This document shows positions 53,194 to 63,685 of a DNA stretch of 64,000 bases, one piece after another. Position numbers and translations under genes: made by a program. Each line of letters opens with the position of its first letter. The first letter of the stretch is position 1. A model generated the notes under the pieces. It was not told the DNA's origin, made no database searches, and saw only the letters and a list, made by a program, of their open reading frames with translations. The DNA is from Anabas testudineus (taxonomy: Eukaryota; Chordata; Actinopteri; Anabantiformes; Anabantidae), in the NCBI RefSeq assembly GCF_900324465.2, contig NC_046621.1, positions 2,574,431-2,638,430 on the forward strand, given 5' to 3'.

Positions 53194-53389
53194 ATGGTAA
53201 ATGGTCTGCACTCACATTCACACACCGATGGCAGAGATGCTATGCAGCTGACCTGACTCAACGGGGGCAACTAGGGGTTCAGTATCTTGCCCAAGGACAC
53301 TTTGGCATGTGACGTGGCAGCCGGGAATCAAACCACCAATCCTGTGATTGGCAGTCAACTGCTCTACCTATTGAGCCACAGCCACCCCT
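53194..53389 (-). mobile_element. tRNA-derived SINE inside the sec31a duplicate
   Basis: On the minus strand TGGCTCAATAGGTAGAGC (A-box-like) and GGTTTGATTCCC (B-box-like) are followed by GTGTCCTTGGGCAAG. The right-hand sec31a copy reads directly AATTAATAAGGACCG at this place, so the insertion postdates the duplication. Confidence 0.85.
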
Positions 53390-53422
53390 AAGGACTGTTC
53401 CCAGCATGCTTTGTTCCCCTCC

Positions 53423-53842
53423 TTCTCAAATGTCTTTTTTTTTTGTTTGTTTTATTACAAAATAAATAAAAACATAAAAAGTTTATAAGAAAATAAATCA
53501 GTAATAAATAAATAATAAAAATAATTAGATTCCTCTAGTCCTCTAGTCTGTGACTATATGTGGTTTCTTCAGTCTTCTCTATCTGCTGTATTCAGATTCA
53601 GATGTCTGTATTAACAGTTATTTAACCTTTAACCTTCTTCTGAACATGGTTTCTCTTTGCTGCTACAGACCAGACAGCTCTTCCTCTTCCATAGTCGAGC
53701 CACATGTGGCTTTAAGGAGGAAGCAGCTGAGACCCTCAGTATGGTTTAAAGATGATCATCAGTAAGTCTGGACCTGGCACTAACATTAAACTTTAATATT
53801 AATACGGAACCACAAATTATAGTCCTGAGTTTGAGACCCCTG
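53423..53842. mobile_element. Truncated hAT element at the block junction
   Basis: It matches the right part of the element at 45775-46294, from about 45890 to the terminal GTTTGAGACCCCTG. Its left end is cut exactly where sec31a-derived sequence stops (CCCCTCC|TTCTCAAATG). It marks a recombination breakpoint. Confidence 0.8.
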
Positions 53843-54134
53843 CTGTAACAGAACAGCAGGTTTTTCCAAAACTCTGATCCTCAGACTTTTTAATGTTGAA
53901 GTCCATCGTAGCAGCTTAATGTCAGTGAACCAATTAAAGGGGTCATATTGTGATTTACATATAAACTGTTGTGAAGTACAAATCAGTTACCCATGTAACA
54001 CAAGCTTTTATCATGGTGCCATCATTAACAGCTACAAACTATCTGTTAAAACACAACAATACACACAAGTAAACATAAAATGGAAGATTTTGTCACTTTT
54101 TATGGATATTAGTGCTATAATTAACTGAACTTAC

Positions 54135-54193
54135 ACCAGCCACAGTCCAGCAGCTGTGAACACAAAGTAGATGGAAGGAAGAAGAGCCCACAT
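54135..54193 (-). pseudogene. Orphan TMEM150C-like first exon 2
   Basis: 59 nt encoding MWALLPSIYFVFTAAGLWLV with donor GTAAGTTC, identical in reading to the exons at 46589-46647 and 58004-58062. It lies upstream of copy E with the sec31a duplicate between them. Confidence 0.7.
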
Positions 54194-54309
54194 GGCTGAA
54201 ATGAATAATATAATAAATTCAACATCTAGTCTCCTTATAAATATTAATCTGTGTTAGTTAGTTTGGAGAACAGTAAATCTTAATGTTTGGATTTAACACA
54301 GATATAACG

Positions 54310-54430
54310 TGAAGCGGGTAGGAGCGGCTTCCGGTTTGGATGCTTGTCCTTCAAAATAAAAGCGCGGAGCTGTAAATACACAAATAAATAAGGACCCGAA
54401 CTCGGGTGCAGCTCCAGGGGGGGTCAGGGT
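54310..54430 (-). promoter_or_regulatory. ETS-like promoter block upstream of orphan exon 2
   Basis: GGAGCGGCTTCCGGTTTGGA and CCTTCAAAATAAAAGCGCGG; see 46770-46880. Confidence 0.4.
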
Positions 54431-54786
54431 TCCACGGGCATAGCTATTCTGATCATAGTGATATTTAGAAGCTACATTAAAAAGACAGTTGATAAAATGT
54501 AAATCATTATTTTTTATTGTTTTGAAAATGTTTTTTTATTCCATCTTAACAAAATATGAAATATCTGGAAATTGAGCATTTTAGTTTCTAAACAATGATT
54601 TAAACAGTAAATTTGACATTAAAACATCTTAATAAACAAAGATAAAAGATTAAGTGAGAAGATTTTTGGGGGTTGGTGATTTTAAAAATCACTTTTAAAT
54701 GCTTGTAAAAGAAAGAATTAGTATTAAAAATGTGAATGTTAAAGCTGTCTAGAAATAAAAACATATGCAGCATGTTCAGATGGACT

Positions 54787-57362
54787 TTAAGGGTTTACAA
54801 ATGTGACACAGTTAGATTTGGACACATCAGAGAGCATCTCTGACATTTTGCTGGGATTTTCACAGCTTTCTCTGTACTCGATGTAGAAGTGATCGTGACG
54901 AAATTCAATGGCAAACATGCCCAAGAAGACGAGGAGTAACATGACCAGCACCCACTCGCATCGGGCTCCGCTCCGGTCGAAGTTCTGAAACATCAGGTAG
55001 AAGTCTGCAGCAGGTGAGTTAAGATCAAGACATGAATAAAAATGTTTTTTAAATGAACATTCAGACATTTAAACTCCATAAGTCGGTCATTACTGTTCAA
55101 TGTCATGAGCCAGACTCAGTAAAAGGATACAGATAATCATGCAGACAGTGATGGATGCAGACAACAGGAATCGGATGAAGCCAACCTTCCTCCCCTCGTT
55201 CATCAAGTTAACTTTAAGGGTGATGTAGGTCTGCATCCAGCAGAACAGGAGTGTCAGTCCAAACGTCATATACGAGCCAATTCTGGCAATCCTGAAATTC
55301 ACTGAAAACTAAAACCACAATAACAAGAAAGTAGGAAGTTAGTCTGTAAACACACTTTGCACTTTACCTACAAACTGACATAAATTAGAAAATACATGTG
55401 TCAGTGAGTTTAACGTGTTACCGGGACGTTTCCCATGATTAACATTCCAACACAGGCGAAAGAGAAAACCACCAGGCTGCTGATGTTCAGCCAGGGTTTG
55501 TCCATTCTGTGTTTTAGCTGACGGTATCTGAGGACGGCAATAGTGAACCCTGAAACAGAAAATTAGCAGCAATCAACAGCACAGTGCACGTTGTTTACTC
55601 TGCATCAAAGGACAAGTTTGAACGTTTTTCTAATTGTCAATGAGATCAAAACCAAAAATAAACGTCTGCTTCATTAGGATTTATACAGAGTTTTAAAGTA
55701 AATTAAACTAAATACATTCTGTGTTCGTTGCTCACTCCACCAGTGGTTTCTTTCTTCTTCAGTGTGTTCCATGTTGTTGTATTGAATAAATACTGTATGT
55801 ACTTATTGGTTTTAATCATTTCATTGAATCTGATTTTTTCATAGTCTCCATATCATAATATAATCAGTTAAATATCAGTGTTTCCACCTGTGCCTACATT
55901 ACTGTTCAATCAGTGCTCTTACCCATAAAAGCTGACACGTTCATTACTCCACCAAAGATGCAGCTGCCTGGTTGGGTGTAGGCTGCGTCACTGAGATTAG
56001 GAAAATGGAGAATGTTGTAATTTCTGTTCCACAGCTGATATAGTAGCTTTTAATTTGAAGTGGAAATAACAATGAAGTACCCAATGTATGGAGGGTCAAA
56101 ATACCAAATGTCAGTTGGAGCCACATGGTATCTGTTGAAAGGAATTAAATTAACAAAGGGGACACAGTATTAAAATGAAGAATCCATCACAACATTACAT
56201 AATCAGCTCACATGTGGTCCTATTTTAATTTTTACTACCCTCCTAGAGACTGGAATGAAAATCAGTAGAGCAGCTTTTAAGGAGTTTAGCACAGGGGTCT
56301 CAAACTCAGGGCGATAATTTGTGTTAATATAAAGTTTAATATTATTCGATTATTATACTCGAGTTTTATACTTTGACACTTTACAGTGTTGGTGCGGAGC
56401 TGATCGAACCAACCAATCACGGTGGACCATATGGGCCTCGGGGGCGGGACATCGGACGGGCTTAATCCAATCAGAGAAACATTTCTCAATGAGTGACAGC
56501 AGCGTTGCCATGGAGAGTTTTCAGCCTCGTTTCTATGAAGCTCACGCGGACATTCGTCCCAGTGCTGCGTTCACAACACTTTAAAAAAAATTATTTTTAA
56601 GTTTCTGATCAGCGGGACATTATAAGTCAAAGTGATGCGTTCGCACACGGTTAAAAGAAAAATAAGGAACTCAATGCAGCCTCATGTAGTCTGCAGTCAC
56701 ACAGCGATACCTGTCTATCGACAATAACAGTCCCCGGTAACCCGGACACATTATAGGGTCGCACCGTTATTTGTGGTTTATTGTTTTTTATTTGCAGTTT
56801 TTCAGAGAATTGACCTCAAACTTCCCTGAGCTGAACTTCAATAAGTCCAAGTTCAGGTCCAGACTTACTGATGATCATCTTTAAACCATACTGAGGGCCT
56901 CAGCTGCTTCCTTCTTAAAGCCACATGTGGCTCGACTATGGAAGAGGAAGAGCTGTCAGGTCTGTAGCAGTTCATGTTCTTCAATGTTCAGAAGAAGGTT
57001 AAAGGTTAAAGAACTGTTAATACAGACATCTGAATCTGAATACAGCAGATAGAGAAGACTAGAGGAATCTAATTATTTTTATTATTATTGTTTTATTTAT
57101 TTATTACTGATTTATTTTCTTATAACTTTTTATGTTTTTATTTATTTTGTATTAAAAAAAGAGAGATTTGAGAAGATAGGATTTTTTTTAACAAAACTTT
57201 TCTTGTGGAAAACCTGATGCAGCCCATCTTCACCCAGACTTCCCACGACCCCCAGGTAAATTGAGTTTGAGACCCCTGGTTTAGCAGAACTTACACGAGC
57301 CACAGTCCAGCAGTCGTGAACACTGAATAGATCAGAGGAAGAAGAACCCACGGACTCCACAT
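54787..57362 (-). CDS. tmem150c-like: TMEM150C-like protein, copy F, intact CDS with lost upstream region
   Basis: Six exons give 236 residues: 57362-57295, 56131-56081, 55990-55923, 55549-55422, 55308-55131 and 55004-54787. Exon sizes equal those of copy E, including the 51-nt fused exon. Features: DAAYTQPGSCIFGGVMN, ARIGSYMTFGLTLLFCW, FDRSGARCEWVLVMLLLVFL and tail KMSEMLSDVSKSNCVTFVNP. The upstream region is cut about 330 bp from the ATG: the exon-0 word seen upstream of B, D, E and G is missing, replaced by a 36-bp deletion scar and then orphan exon 3. Transcription would need a new promoter, possibly the ETS-like block at 58180 with orphan exon 3 as alternative start. Intron 1 holds the hAT element. 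Confidence 0.87.
56292..57278. mobile_element. hAT-type nonautonomous element in copy F intron 1
   Basis: 987 bp, same ends and same site as in copy E, with target duplication GTTTAGCA at 56284-56291 and 57279-57286. It was inherited by block duplication, not inserted anew. The short minus frame at 56286-56489 is element sequence. Confidence 0.93.
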
Positions 57363-57694
57363 CACGTCTCTTATGTTTCTGCAGAAGAAGCTGTGAGTTT
57401 GTATGTAAGCTCATTATAACGTGTACGATGTGTAATGTACTCAGTTAAAACATCATTTTAGCTCTTTACCAAACAGTTTGACTACTTATCTTCAACAAAA
57501 TGTTTTTAGATATGTTTAAGCTGTAGTCGCTTCACTTTTACCTTTTAAAGGTTTTACTCAGTAGATTTAAAAGTCAAAGGGACCTGAGGTAAGTTGTGAT
57601 CTAAGATATCAGCCTATAAAAACAAAACCTAATGTAATTACATATAAACTTTACAATATTTAAAACATAATAAGCTTTAAAAAACAAAACAGAT

Positions 57695-57730
57695 ATCATC
57701 AGATATTATTATAAATAACGTTTACAAGAC
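57695..57730. other. Deletion scar containing sec31a intron sequence
   Basis: After the copy F flank (CAAAACAGAT) come a short filler (ATCATCAG), then ATTATTATAAATAACGTTTA plus CAAGAC. The latter matches the sec31a intron at 53115-53141 exactly, while the right-hand sec31a copy has TTTAAAAGAC. Sequence then switches to hAT element DNA (GATGATCATCAGTAAGTC). Confidence 0.8.
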
Positions 57731-57822
57731 GATGATCATCAGTAAGTCTGGACCTGGCACTAACATTAAACTTTAATATTAATACGGAACCACAAATTAT
57801 AGTCCTGAGTTTGAGACCCCTG
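57731..57822. mobile_element. Truncated hAT remnant
   Basis: Right terminal part of the element form at 45775-46294, ending GTTTGAGACCCCTG. Its left end is at the deletion scar. Confidence 0.75.
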
Positions 57823-58003
57823 CTGTAACAGAACAGCAGGTTTTTCCAAAACTCTGATCCTCAGACTTTTTAATGTTGAAGTCCATCGTAGCAGCTTAAT
57901 GTCAGTGAACCAATTAAAGGGGTCATATTGTGATTTACATATAAACTGTTGTGAAGTACAAATCAGTTACCCATGTATTAGTGCAATAATTAACTGAACT
58001 TAC

Positions 58004-58062
58004 ACCAGCCACAGTCCAGCAGCTGTGAACACAAAGTAGATGGAAGGAAGAAGAGCCCACAT
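58004..58062 (-). pseudogene. Orphan TMEM150C-like first exon 3
   Basis: Same 59-nt open first exon (MWALLPSIYFVFTAAGLWLV, donor GTAAGTTC) as at 46589 and 54135. It is directly upstream of copy F, only about 640 bp from its own first coding exon, with no sec31a fragment between. Of the three it is the best placed to act as an alternative start. Confidence 0.7.
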
Positions 58063-58179
58063 GGCTGAAATGAATAATATAATAAATTCAACATCTAGTC
58101 TCCTTATAAATATTAATCTGTGTTAGTTAGTTTGGAGAACAGTAAATCTTAATGTTTGGATTTAACACAGATATGACAT

Positions 58180-58290
58180 GAAGCGGGTAGGAGCGGCTTC
58201 CGGTTTGGATGCTTGTCCTTCAAAATAAAAGCGCAGAGCTGTAAATACACAAATAAATAAGGACCCGAACTCGGGTGCAGCTCCAGGGGG
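58180..58290 (-). promoter_or_regulatory. ETS-like promoter block upstream of orphan exon 3
   Basis: GGAGCGGCTTCCGGTTTGGA and CCTTCAAAATAAAAGCGCAG; see 46770-46880. Possible replacement promoter for copy F. Confidence 0.4.
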
Positions 58291-58734
58291 GGTCAGGGTT
58301 CCACGGGCATAGCTATTCTGATCATAGTGATATTTAGAAGCTTCATTAAAAAGACAGTTGATAAAATGTAAACCTTTTTTTTTATTGTTTTGAATTTTTT
58401 TTTTCCATCTTAACAAAATATGAAATATGTGAAAATTAAGCATTTTAGTTTCTAAACATTGAAGTTTTGAATTCATTCTTTCATTCACACAGTTCTCCAG
58501 AAAAATAAAACAACATTTTAAGAAGCTGTATTCTGTTTTAATTGATGTTAAACAGTAAATTTGACATTAAAGCATCTTAATAAACAAAGATAAAAGATTA
58601 AGTGAGAAGATTTTTGGGGGTTGGTGATTTTAAAAATCACTTTTAAATGCTTGTAAAAGAAAGAATGAGTATTAAAAATGTGAATGTTAAAGCTGTCTGG
58701 TAATAAAACTGTATGCAGCATGTTCAGATGGACT

Positions 58735-60312
58735 TTAAGGGTTTACAAATGTGACACAGTTAGATTTGGACACATCAGAGAGCATCTCTGACATTTTGCT
58801 GGGATTTTCACAGCTTTCTCTGCACTCGATGTAGAAGTGATCGTGACGAAATTCAATGGCAAACGTGCCCAAGAAGACGAGGAGTAACATGACCAGCACC
58901 CACTGGCATCGGGCTCCGCTCCTGTCAAAGTCCTGAAACATCAGGTAGAAGTCTGCAGCAGGTGAGTTAAGATCAAGACATGAATAAAAATGTTTTTTAA
59001 ATGAACATTCAGACATTTAAACTCCATAAGTCGGTCATTACTGTTCAATGTCATGAGCCAGACTCAGTAAAAGGATACAGAGAATCATGCAGACAGTGAT
59101 GGATGCAGACAACAGGAATCGGATGAAGCCAACCTTCCTCCCCTCGTTCATCAAGTTAACTTTAAGGGTGATGTAGGTCTGCATCCAGCAGAACAGGAGT
59201 CCCAGTCCAAACGTTATATAACAGCCAATGTTGGAAATCCTGAAATTCACTGAAAACTAAAACCACAATAACAAGAAAGTAGGAAGTTAGTCTGTAAACA
59301 CACTTTGCACTTTACCTACAAACTAATATAAATTGGAAAATACATGTGTCAGTGAGTTTAACGTGTTACCGGGATGTTTGCTGTGATTAACATTCCAACA
59401 CAGGCAAAAGAGAAAACCACCAGGCTGCTGATGTTCAGCCAGGGTTTGTCCATTCTGTGTTTTAGCTGACGGTATCTGAGGACGGCAATAGTGAACCCTG
59501 AAACAGAAAATTAGCAGCAATCAACAGCACAGTGCACGTTGTTTACTCTGCATCAAAGGACAAGTTTGAACGTTTTTCTAATTGTCAATGAGATCAAAAC
59601 CAAAAATAAACGTCTGCTTCAACAAAATTTATACAGAGTTTTAAAGTAAATTAAACTAAATACATTCTGTGTTCGTTGCTCACTCCACCAGTGGTTTCTT
59701 TCTTCTTCAGTGTGTTCCATGTTATTGTATTGAATAAATACTGTATGTACTTATTGGTTTTAGTCATTTAATTTGAATCAGATTTTTTCATAGTCTCCAT
59801 ATCATAATATAATCAGTTAAATATCAGTGTTTCCACCTGTGTCTTCATTACTGTTCAATCAGTGCTCTTACCCATAAAAGCTGACACGTTCATTACTCCA
59901 CCAAAGATGCAGCTGCCTGGTTGGGTGTAGGCTGCGTTACTGAGATTAGGAAAATGGAGAATGTTGTAATTTCTGTTCCACAGCTGATATAATAACTATG
60001 CTTTTAATTTGAAGTGGAAATAACAATGAAGTACCCAATGTATGGAGGGTCAAAAGGTCCATATTGTGATTCCAGGGGTGTTAACCAAATCTCAGTTGGA
60101 GCCACATAGTATCTGTTAAAATGAAGAATCCATCACAACATTACATAATCAGCTCACATGTTGTCCTGTTTTATTTTTCACTACCCTCTAGAGACTGGAA
60201 TGAAAATCAGTAGAGCAGCTTTTAAATAGTTTAGCAGGACTTACACCAGCCACAGTCCAGAAGCCGTGAACACCGAGTAGAGCAGAGGAAGAAGAACCCA
60301 CAGGCTCCACAT
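58735..60312 (-). CDS. tmem150c-like: TMEM150C-like protein, copy G, intact, no hAT insertion
   Basis: Six exons give 245 residues: 60312-60245, 60112-60035, 59939-59872, 59497-59370, 59256-59079 and 58952-58735. Fused exon 2/3 keeps the longer 78-nt form (YYVAPTEIWLTPLESQYGPF then DPPYIG), like copy B, so it predates the 27-nt deletion of D, E and F. Exon 4 ends TANIP instead of GNVP. Exon 5 opens NFRISNIGCYITFGLGLLFC. The last exon reads FDRSGARCQWVLVMLLLVFL, then FRHDHFYIECRESCENPSKM and tail SDVSKSNCVTFVNP. Intron 1 is short, with an unoccupied GTTTAGCA site. It lies just downstream of sec31a on the same strand. All frames are open. Confidence 0.91.
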
Positions 60313-62884
60313 CACGTCTGTCATGTTTCTGCCGAAGAAGCTGTGAGTTTGTTTGAAAGCTCATTATAACGTGTACGATGTGGAATGTAACTCAGTACAT
60401 TTAAGTACTGTTTTGAGGTAATTTTATGCGACTTTATACTTCTACTTCTCTACATCTATGATAGAAAATACTAGACTTTTTACAGCTGTAGTCGCTTCAC
60501 TTTTTAAAGGTTTTATTCATTAGATTCAAAATTCAAAGGGACCTGAGGTAAGTTTTCATCTAAGATATCAGTCTATAAAAACAAAACCTAATTTAATTTC
60601 ATATAAACTTTACAATATTTAAAACATAATAAGCTTTAAAAAACAAAACAGATAAAAACAATTTGTCTCTTGTTGCAGGTTTCAGTGTCTCTTTGTTAGA
60701 AAGAAACTTTTACATGAGAATGATATTATATCACTCAGATACTATCAAATATTTGTAATGAAGTATTTCTACAGTGTTATGCTAGTACTCTTACTTCAGC
60801 ACTAAACAAGTATTACTTTAACGACACTGGTTTTAGTAAACAGCATAAAAATGAAACGTTAATAAATAATGGAAACACAACACGGCTCCATGTAAATACT
60901 AAACTAGTAGACATCAGCCTCCTGATGAACGTACTTTACCAGTTCGTCCTGTGGATAATCTCGTCGAGTCTCTCTAGAAATGAAGTGGGTCTAACAGATG
61001 TTGAGGGATTTTATCTGTGTCCACCGACTTCCTGAGAAATCCTAAAAATGTGGGGGCAGTCTTTTCAAAATAAGATGCATGAAGGGGAACACAAGGAAAC
61101 AACACAGTAACTGGAACCAATCATTTTGATAGGCTCAGATGAAACCATGTCATTTCCAGAAGTAAGTTGGGACCGCAGTGAAATGACAGATTCCAGTTTA
61201 CAAAGGTGCAAATTTGACATTTTGAATATGATTCAATGTGCCTTAAAATTTATAACATTAAGTAATAATAAAATAATAAGTACAAGTATATGACTTTTAA
61301 TTTGGAAATTCTTGGAGATGGTACGTTAAAACGGTTCATACTTTCCATGCTTTTAGTGTGACTCATCTACAGCAGAAAAATACCAAACTCTGCTGAGAAA
61401 TATGGAAAAATCTAAATAGTAACAGAAGCAGTTTTTTTAATTTTTAAAGTAATATTTCCACAACGCAGCAACTTTCTTTTCTCTTTAACTCTCTGGATTG
61501 TTGCTGAACATTTAGTGTAAAGGTCAGTGTTTGGGAGCACTGAGGGGACAGATCAGAAATACCTTAGTAATACTACAATATACAATAACAGAGAGCAACT
61601 CATCAAGTAGTAAATAAATACTATTTATTGAAAATATTGCGTGTAGTCAAAGGCTTGTTTTCTTTTATTAACAACATGGACTGAGGTTGACCACTCAGAC
61701 TACAGCCCTCATTGTATGTTGGAATGAAAATCAAGTACAAATCTCCTTCCAGATTCCTTCTAAGGTCTGAATAATCAGCTGATAATCACTTTGAATGGCA
61801 TTTAAGTCGACTGCTAGTTTTGTTTAAGCATGCATATTTTAAATGTTCCATAAAAGCACAGTCTCTTTTTAAAAAGGTCCATTGCACTGTGCAGAGCTTC
61901 ATGATTACACTGAGAAAAGAAATTAATAAAACATTAAACATCCTCAACAAATGGGACAAATGTACTGCTATGAACCGACATATCCTCACACACACTGACA
62001 ACAACATCTTGCTCCAACATGTTGTGTGTAGTTACAACAGGTAACAGTCGGAGACATGTTTAGAGTACTTTAAATGCTTGTGATAACCGGTTTACAGTCT
62101 AAAAACCAGTAAGTTCCTAAGTTATTGTGCTGCATTATGTTTATCTGTTGCAAAATACATGCAGGAAATGATGCATTTACATGTAAAAACAACACATGAT
62201 CTTGGATTAAAAGAGGAAATGTGTCTGATCATTGTTGTAGTGCACAAACATTACGATGAACAAGTGAACGTTTCTTAATTTATTGCAACTGTGAGCAAAA
62301 AGCATGCTGCACTGCTAAAAGAGGCTTCATCTTTTCAACTTAATACATTTAGTTTGATCATTTCAATACAAATAGACAGAAATGCCTTTTAAATTCCTGA
62401 ATCTTCTGCTTCCTATTTTTGTTTTCAGTCGTTTGCATTCAACTGTTTATTTCTTTAAGTTTGTCAATTGTGAGATTTTATTTTAATTATGCTTTAATCT
62501 TCTACTGATCAAAACATTCATGTAATCCATAAGACTACATGGTTCAATTTAAAAACTAACGGTTAATCTTACTTCACACTAAGTTGGTACTTGAATTAAA
62601 ACAGCCTGTAGCCCTTTATTCTCTGTGTGCATTCGCCTTCACGGGGCTCAGAGTTTACTTTAGCCACTGAGTGCGATTGATAGCATGGCTTGAGTTTTCA
62701 GAAAACACAAATGGCACAAAGAAGAATTTAACAATAATTTCATACATCTCAGAATTCTTCATCATCATGAGTCAGATGGAGCTTTCTGTGAAACAAGTGA
62801 CCACCAGTTTTTAACGATGACTCCAGTCCTCCGTCCTTCAGCTGAACCGGGAGTTGGGAGTTGGGAGTTATTATTTTTGCCCGA
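60313..62884. other. Copy G 5' flank and sec31a 3'UTR
   Basis: 60313-61110 is the upstream region of copy G with the exon-0 word (donor edge 60940). 61610-62884 is the sec31a 3'UTR on the minus strand, with an AATAAA (TTTATT on plus at 61624). The gap between the two transcription units is only about 500 bp. Confidence 0.65.
60940..61110 (-). other. Putative noncoding exon 0 of copy G
   Basis: Minus strand ATCCACAGGACGAACTG followed by donor GTAAAGTACG, homologous to 50317-50480. The 5' limit is not defined. Confidence 0.45.
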
Positions 62885-63685
62885 TCAGACTCCGAGTTTG
62901 TTGGCTTGTGTCAGCACAACCTTGAGGACGGGCATGAACGCTGAAGTCTCGCTGAAGTTGCTGTTACTGACTATGTGGGTGTGGATGTTGAGGCCCTCCG
63001 TGTAGGATCGGGACTCTATAGTCCTGGCTATGCTGTGTAGACCTCCTACAATGGCGGGAGAAAGCTGGGGACCAAACAGACCAATATGATCACACAAGAA
63101 ACTATTAATAATGAGATACTATTGATGCAAAACATTTAAAAATAAAAATGAACATAAATGCCTTTTTAATTGTTCCTATGGTGCAGGCTAAGCCGAAGGA
63201 CCGGTGTTCAAGCACCAGGGTGTCCATTAGTGCACGTGGCACCAGGACACCCTAGGTTGGAGGTCGACGATCGACTGTGATCGTGACCTCCGACCATATG
63301 TCTTGGACACTCGGGTGAAGAGATAAAAACTAATCTCTCATTTTTAAAAGTTATTTAACGTTGGGTTTTACGTCAGCTGAAGCTTTCTACTTACCGCCTG
63401 GTCTCTGAGTTTGTCATAGAGCGCGTCCAGACGTTTGTTGGCATCGTCGAGCTTTCTCTTTGTTTGCTGTGACAGCGAGTACAACAGTGTGTGTTTAGAA
63501 ACCTTTAACGAATAATTTCCTAAGCTGAGATATATTCAGTTGTTATCCCGGTTGGATTAACTCACAGGGTCGGTGGCAACAGCCAAGCACTTCTGGATCA
63601 GCCCCTCAAATGTGGTCTTCAGGACCAGGTGCTCATCGGGGATCGGCTTCTTCAAGATTTTCTCAGCTGGGATGGACTGCAGAGG
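62885..63685 (-). CDS. sec31a: SEC31A, COPII outer coat subunit, C-terminal exons (partial)
   Basis: Outer-shell component of the COPII coat that forms ER-to-Golgi vesicles with SEC13. Three C-terminal exons are in the window, and the gene continues beyond the right edge: 63685-63566 (PLQSIPAEKILKKPIPDEHL, LVLKTTFEGLIQKCLAVATD), 63466-63395 (QTKRKLDDANKRLDALYDKL, RDQA) and 63064-62885 (LSPAIVGGLHSIARTIESRS and on to KVVLTQANKLGV). This is the conserved alpha-solenoid C-terminus of SEC31A. Splice sites are canonical and phase 0 throughout. It is taken as the functional gene because homology continues past 63.8 kb without a transposon junction. SEC31A lies near HNRNPD, ENOPH1 and TMEM150C in human 4q21. 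No exon was recognised in 63700-64000. Confidence 0.9.

Larger units (their letters stand above)
53843..54786. other. Repeat-unit spacer, copy of 46295-47314
   Basis: Nearly identical to the stretch after the hAT element at 46295, including an orphan first exon (54135-54193) and the ETS-like block (54310-54430), then the 3' flank of copy F. Confidence 0.7.
57823..58734. other. Third copy of the repeat-unit spacer
   Basis: Homologous to 46295-47314 and 53843-54786 but with an internal deletion near 57979. It holds orphan first exon 3 (58004-58062), the ETS-like block (58180-58290) and the 3' flank of copy G. Confidence 0.7.
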
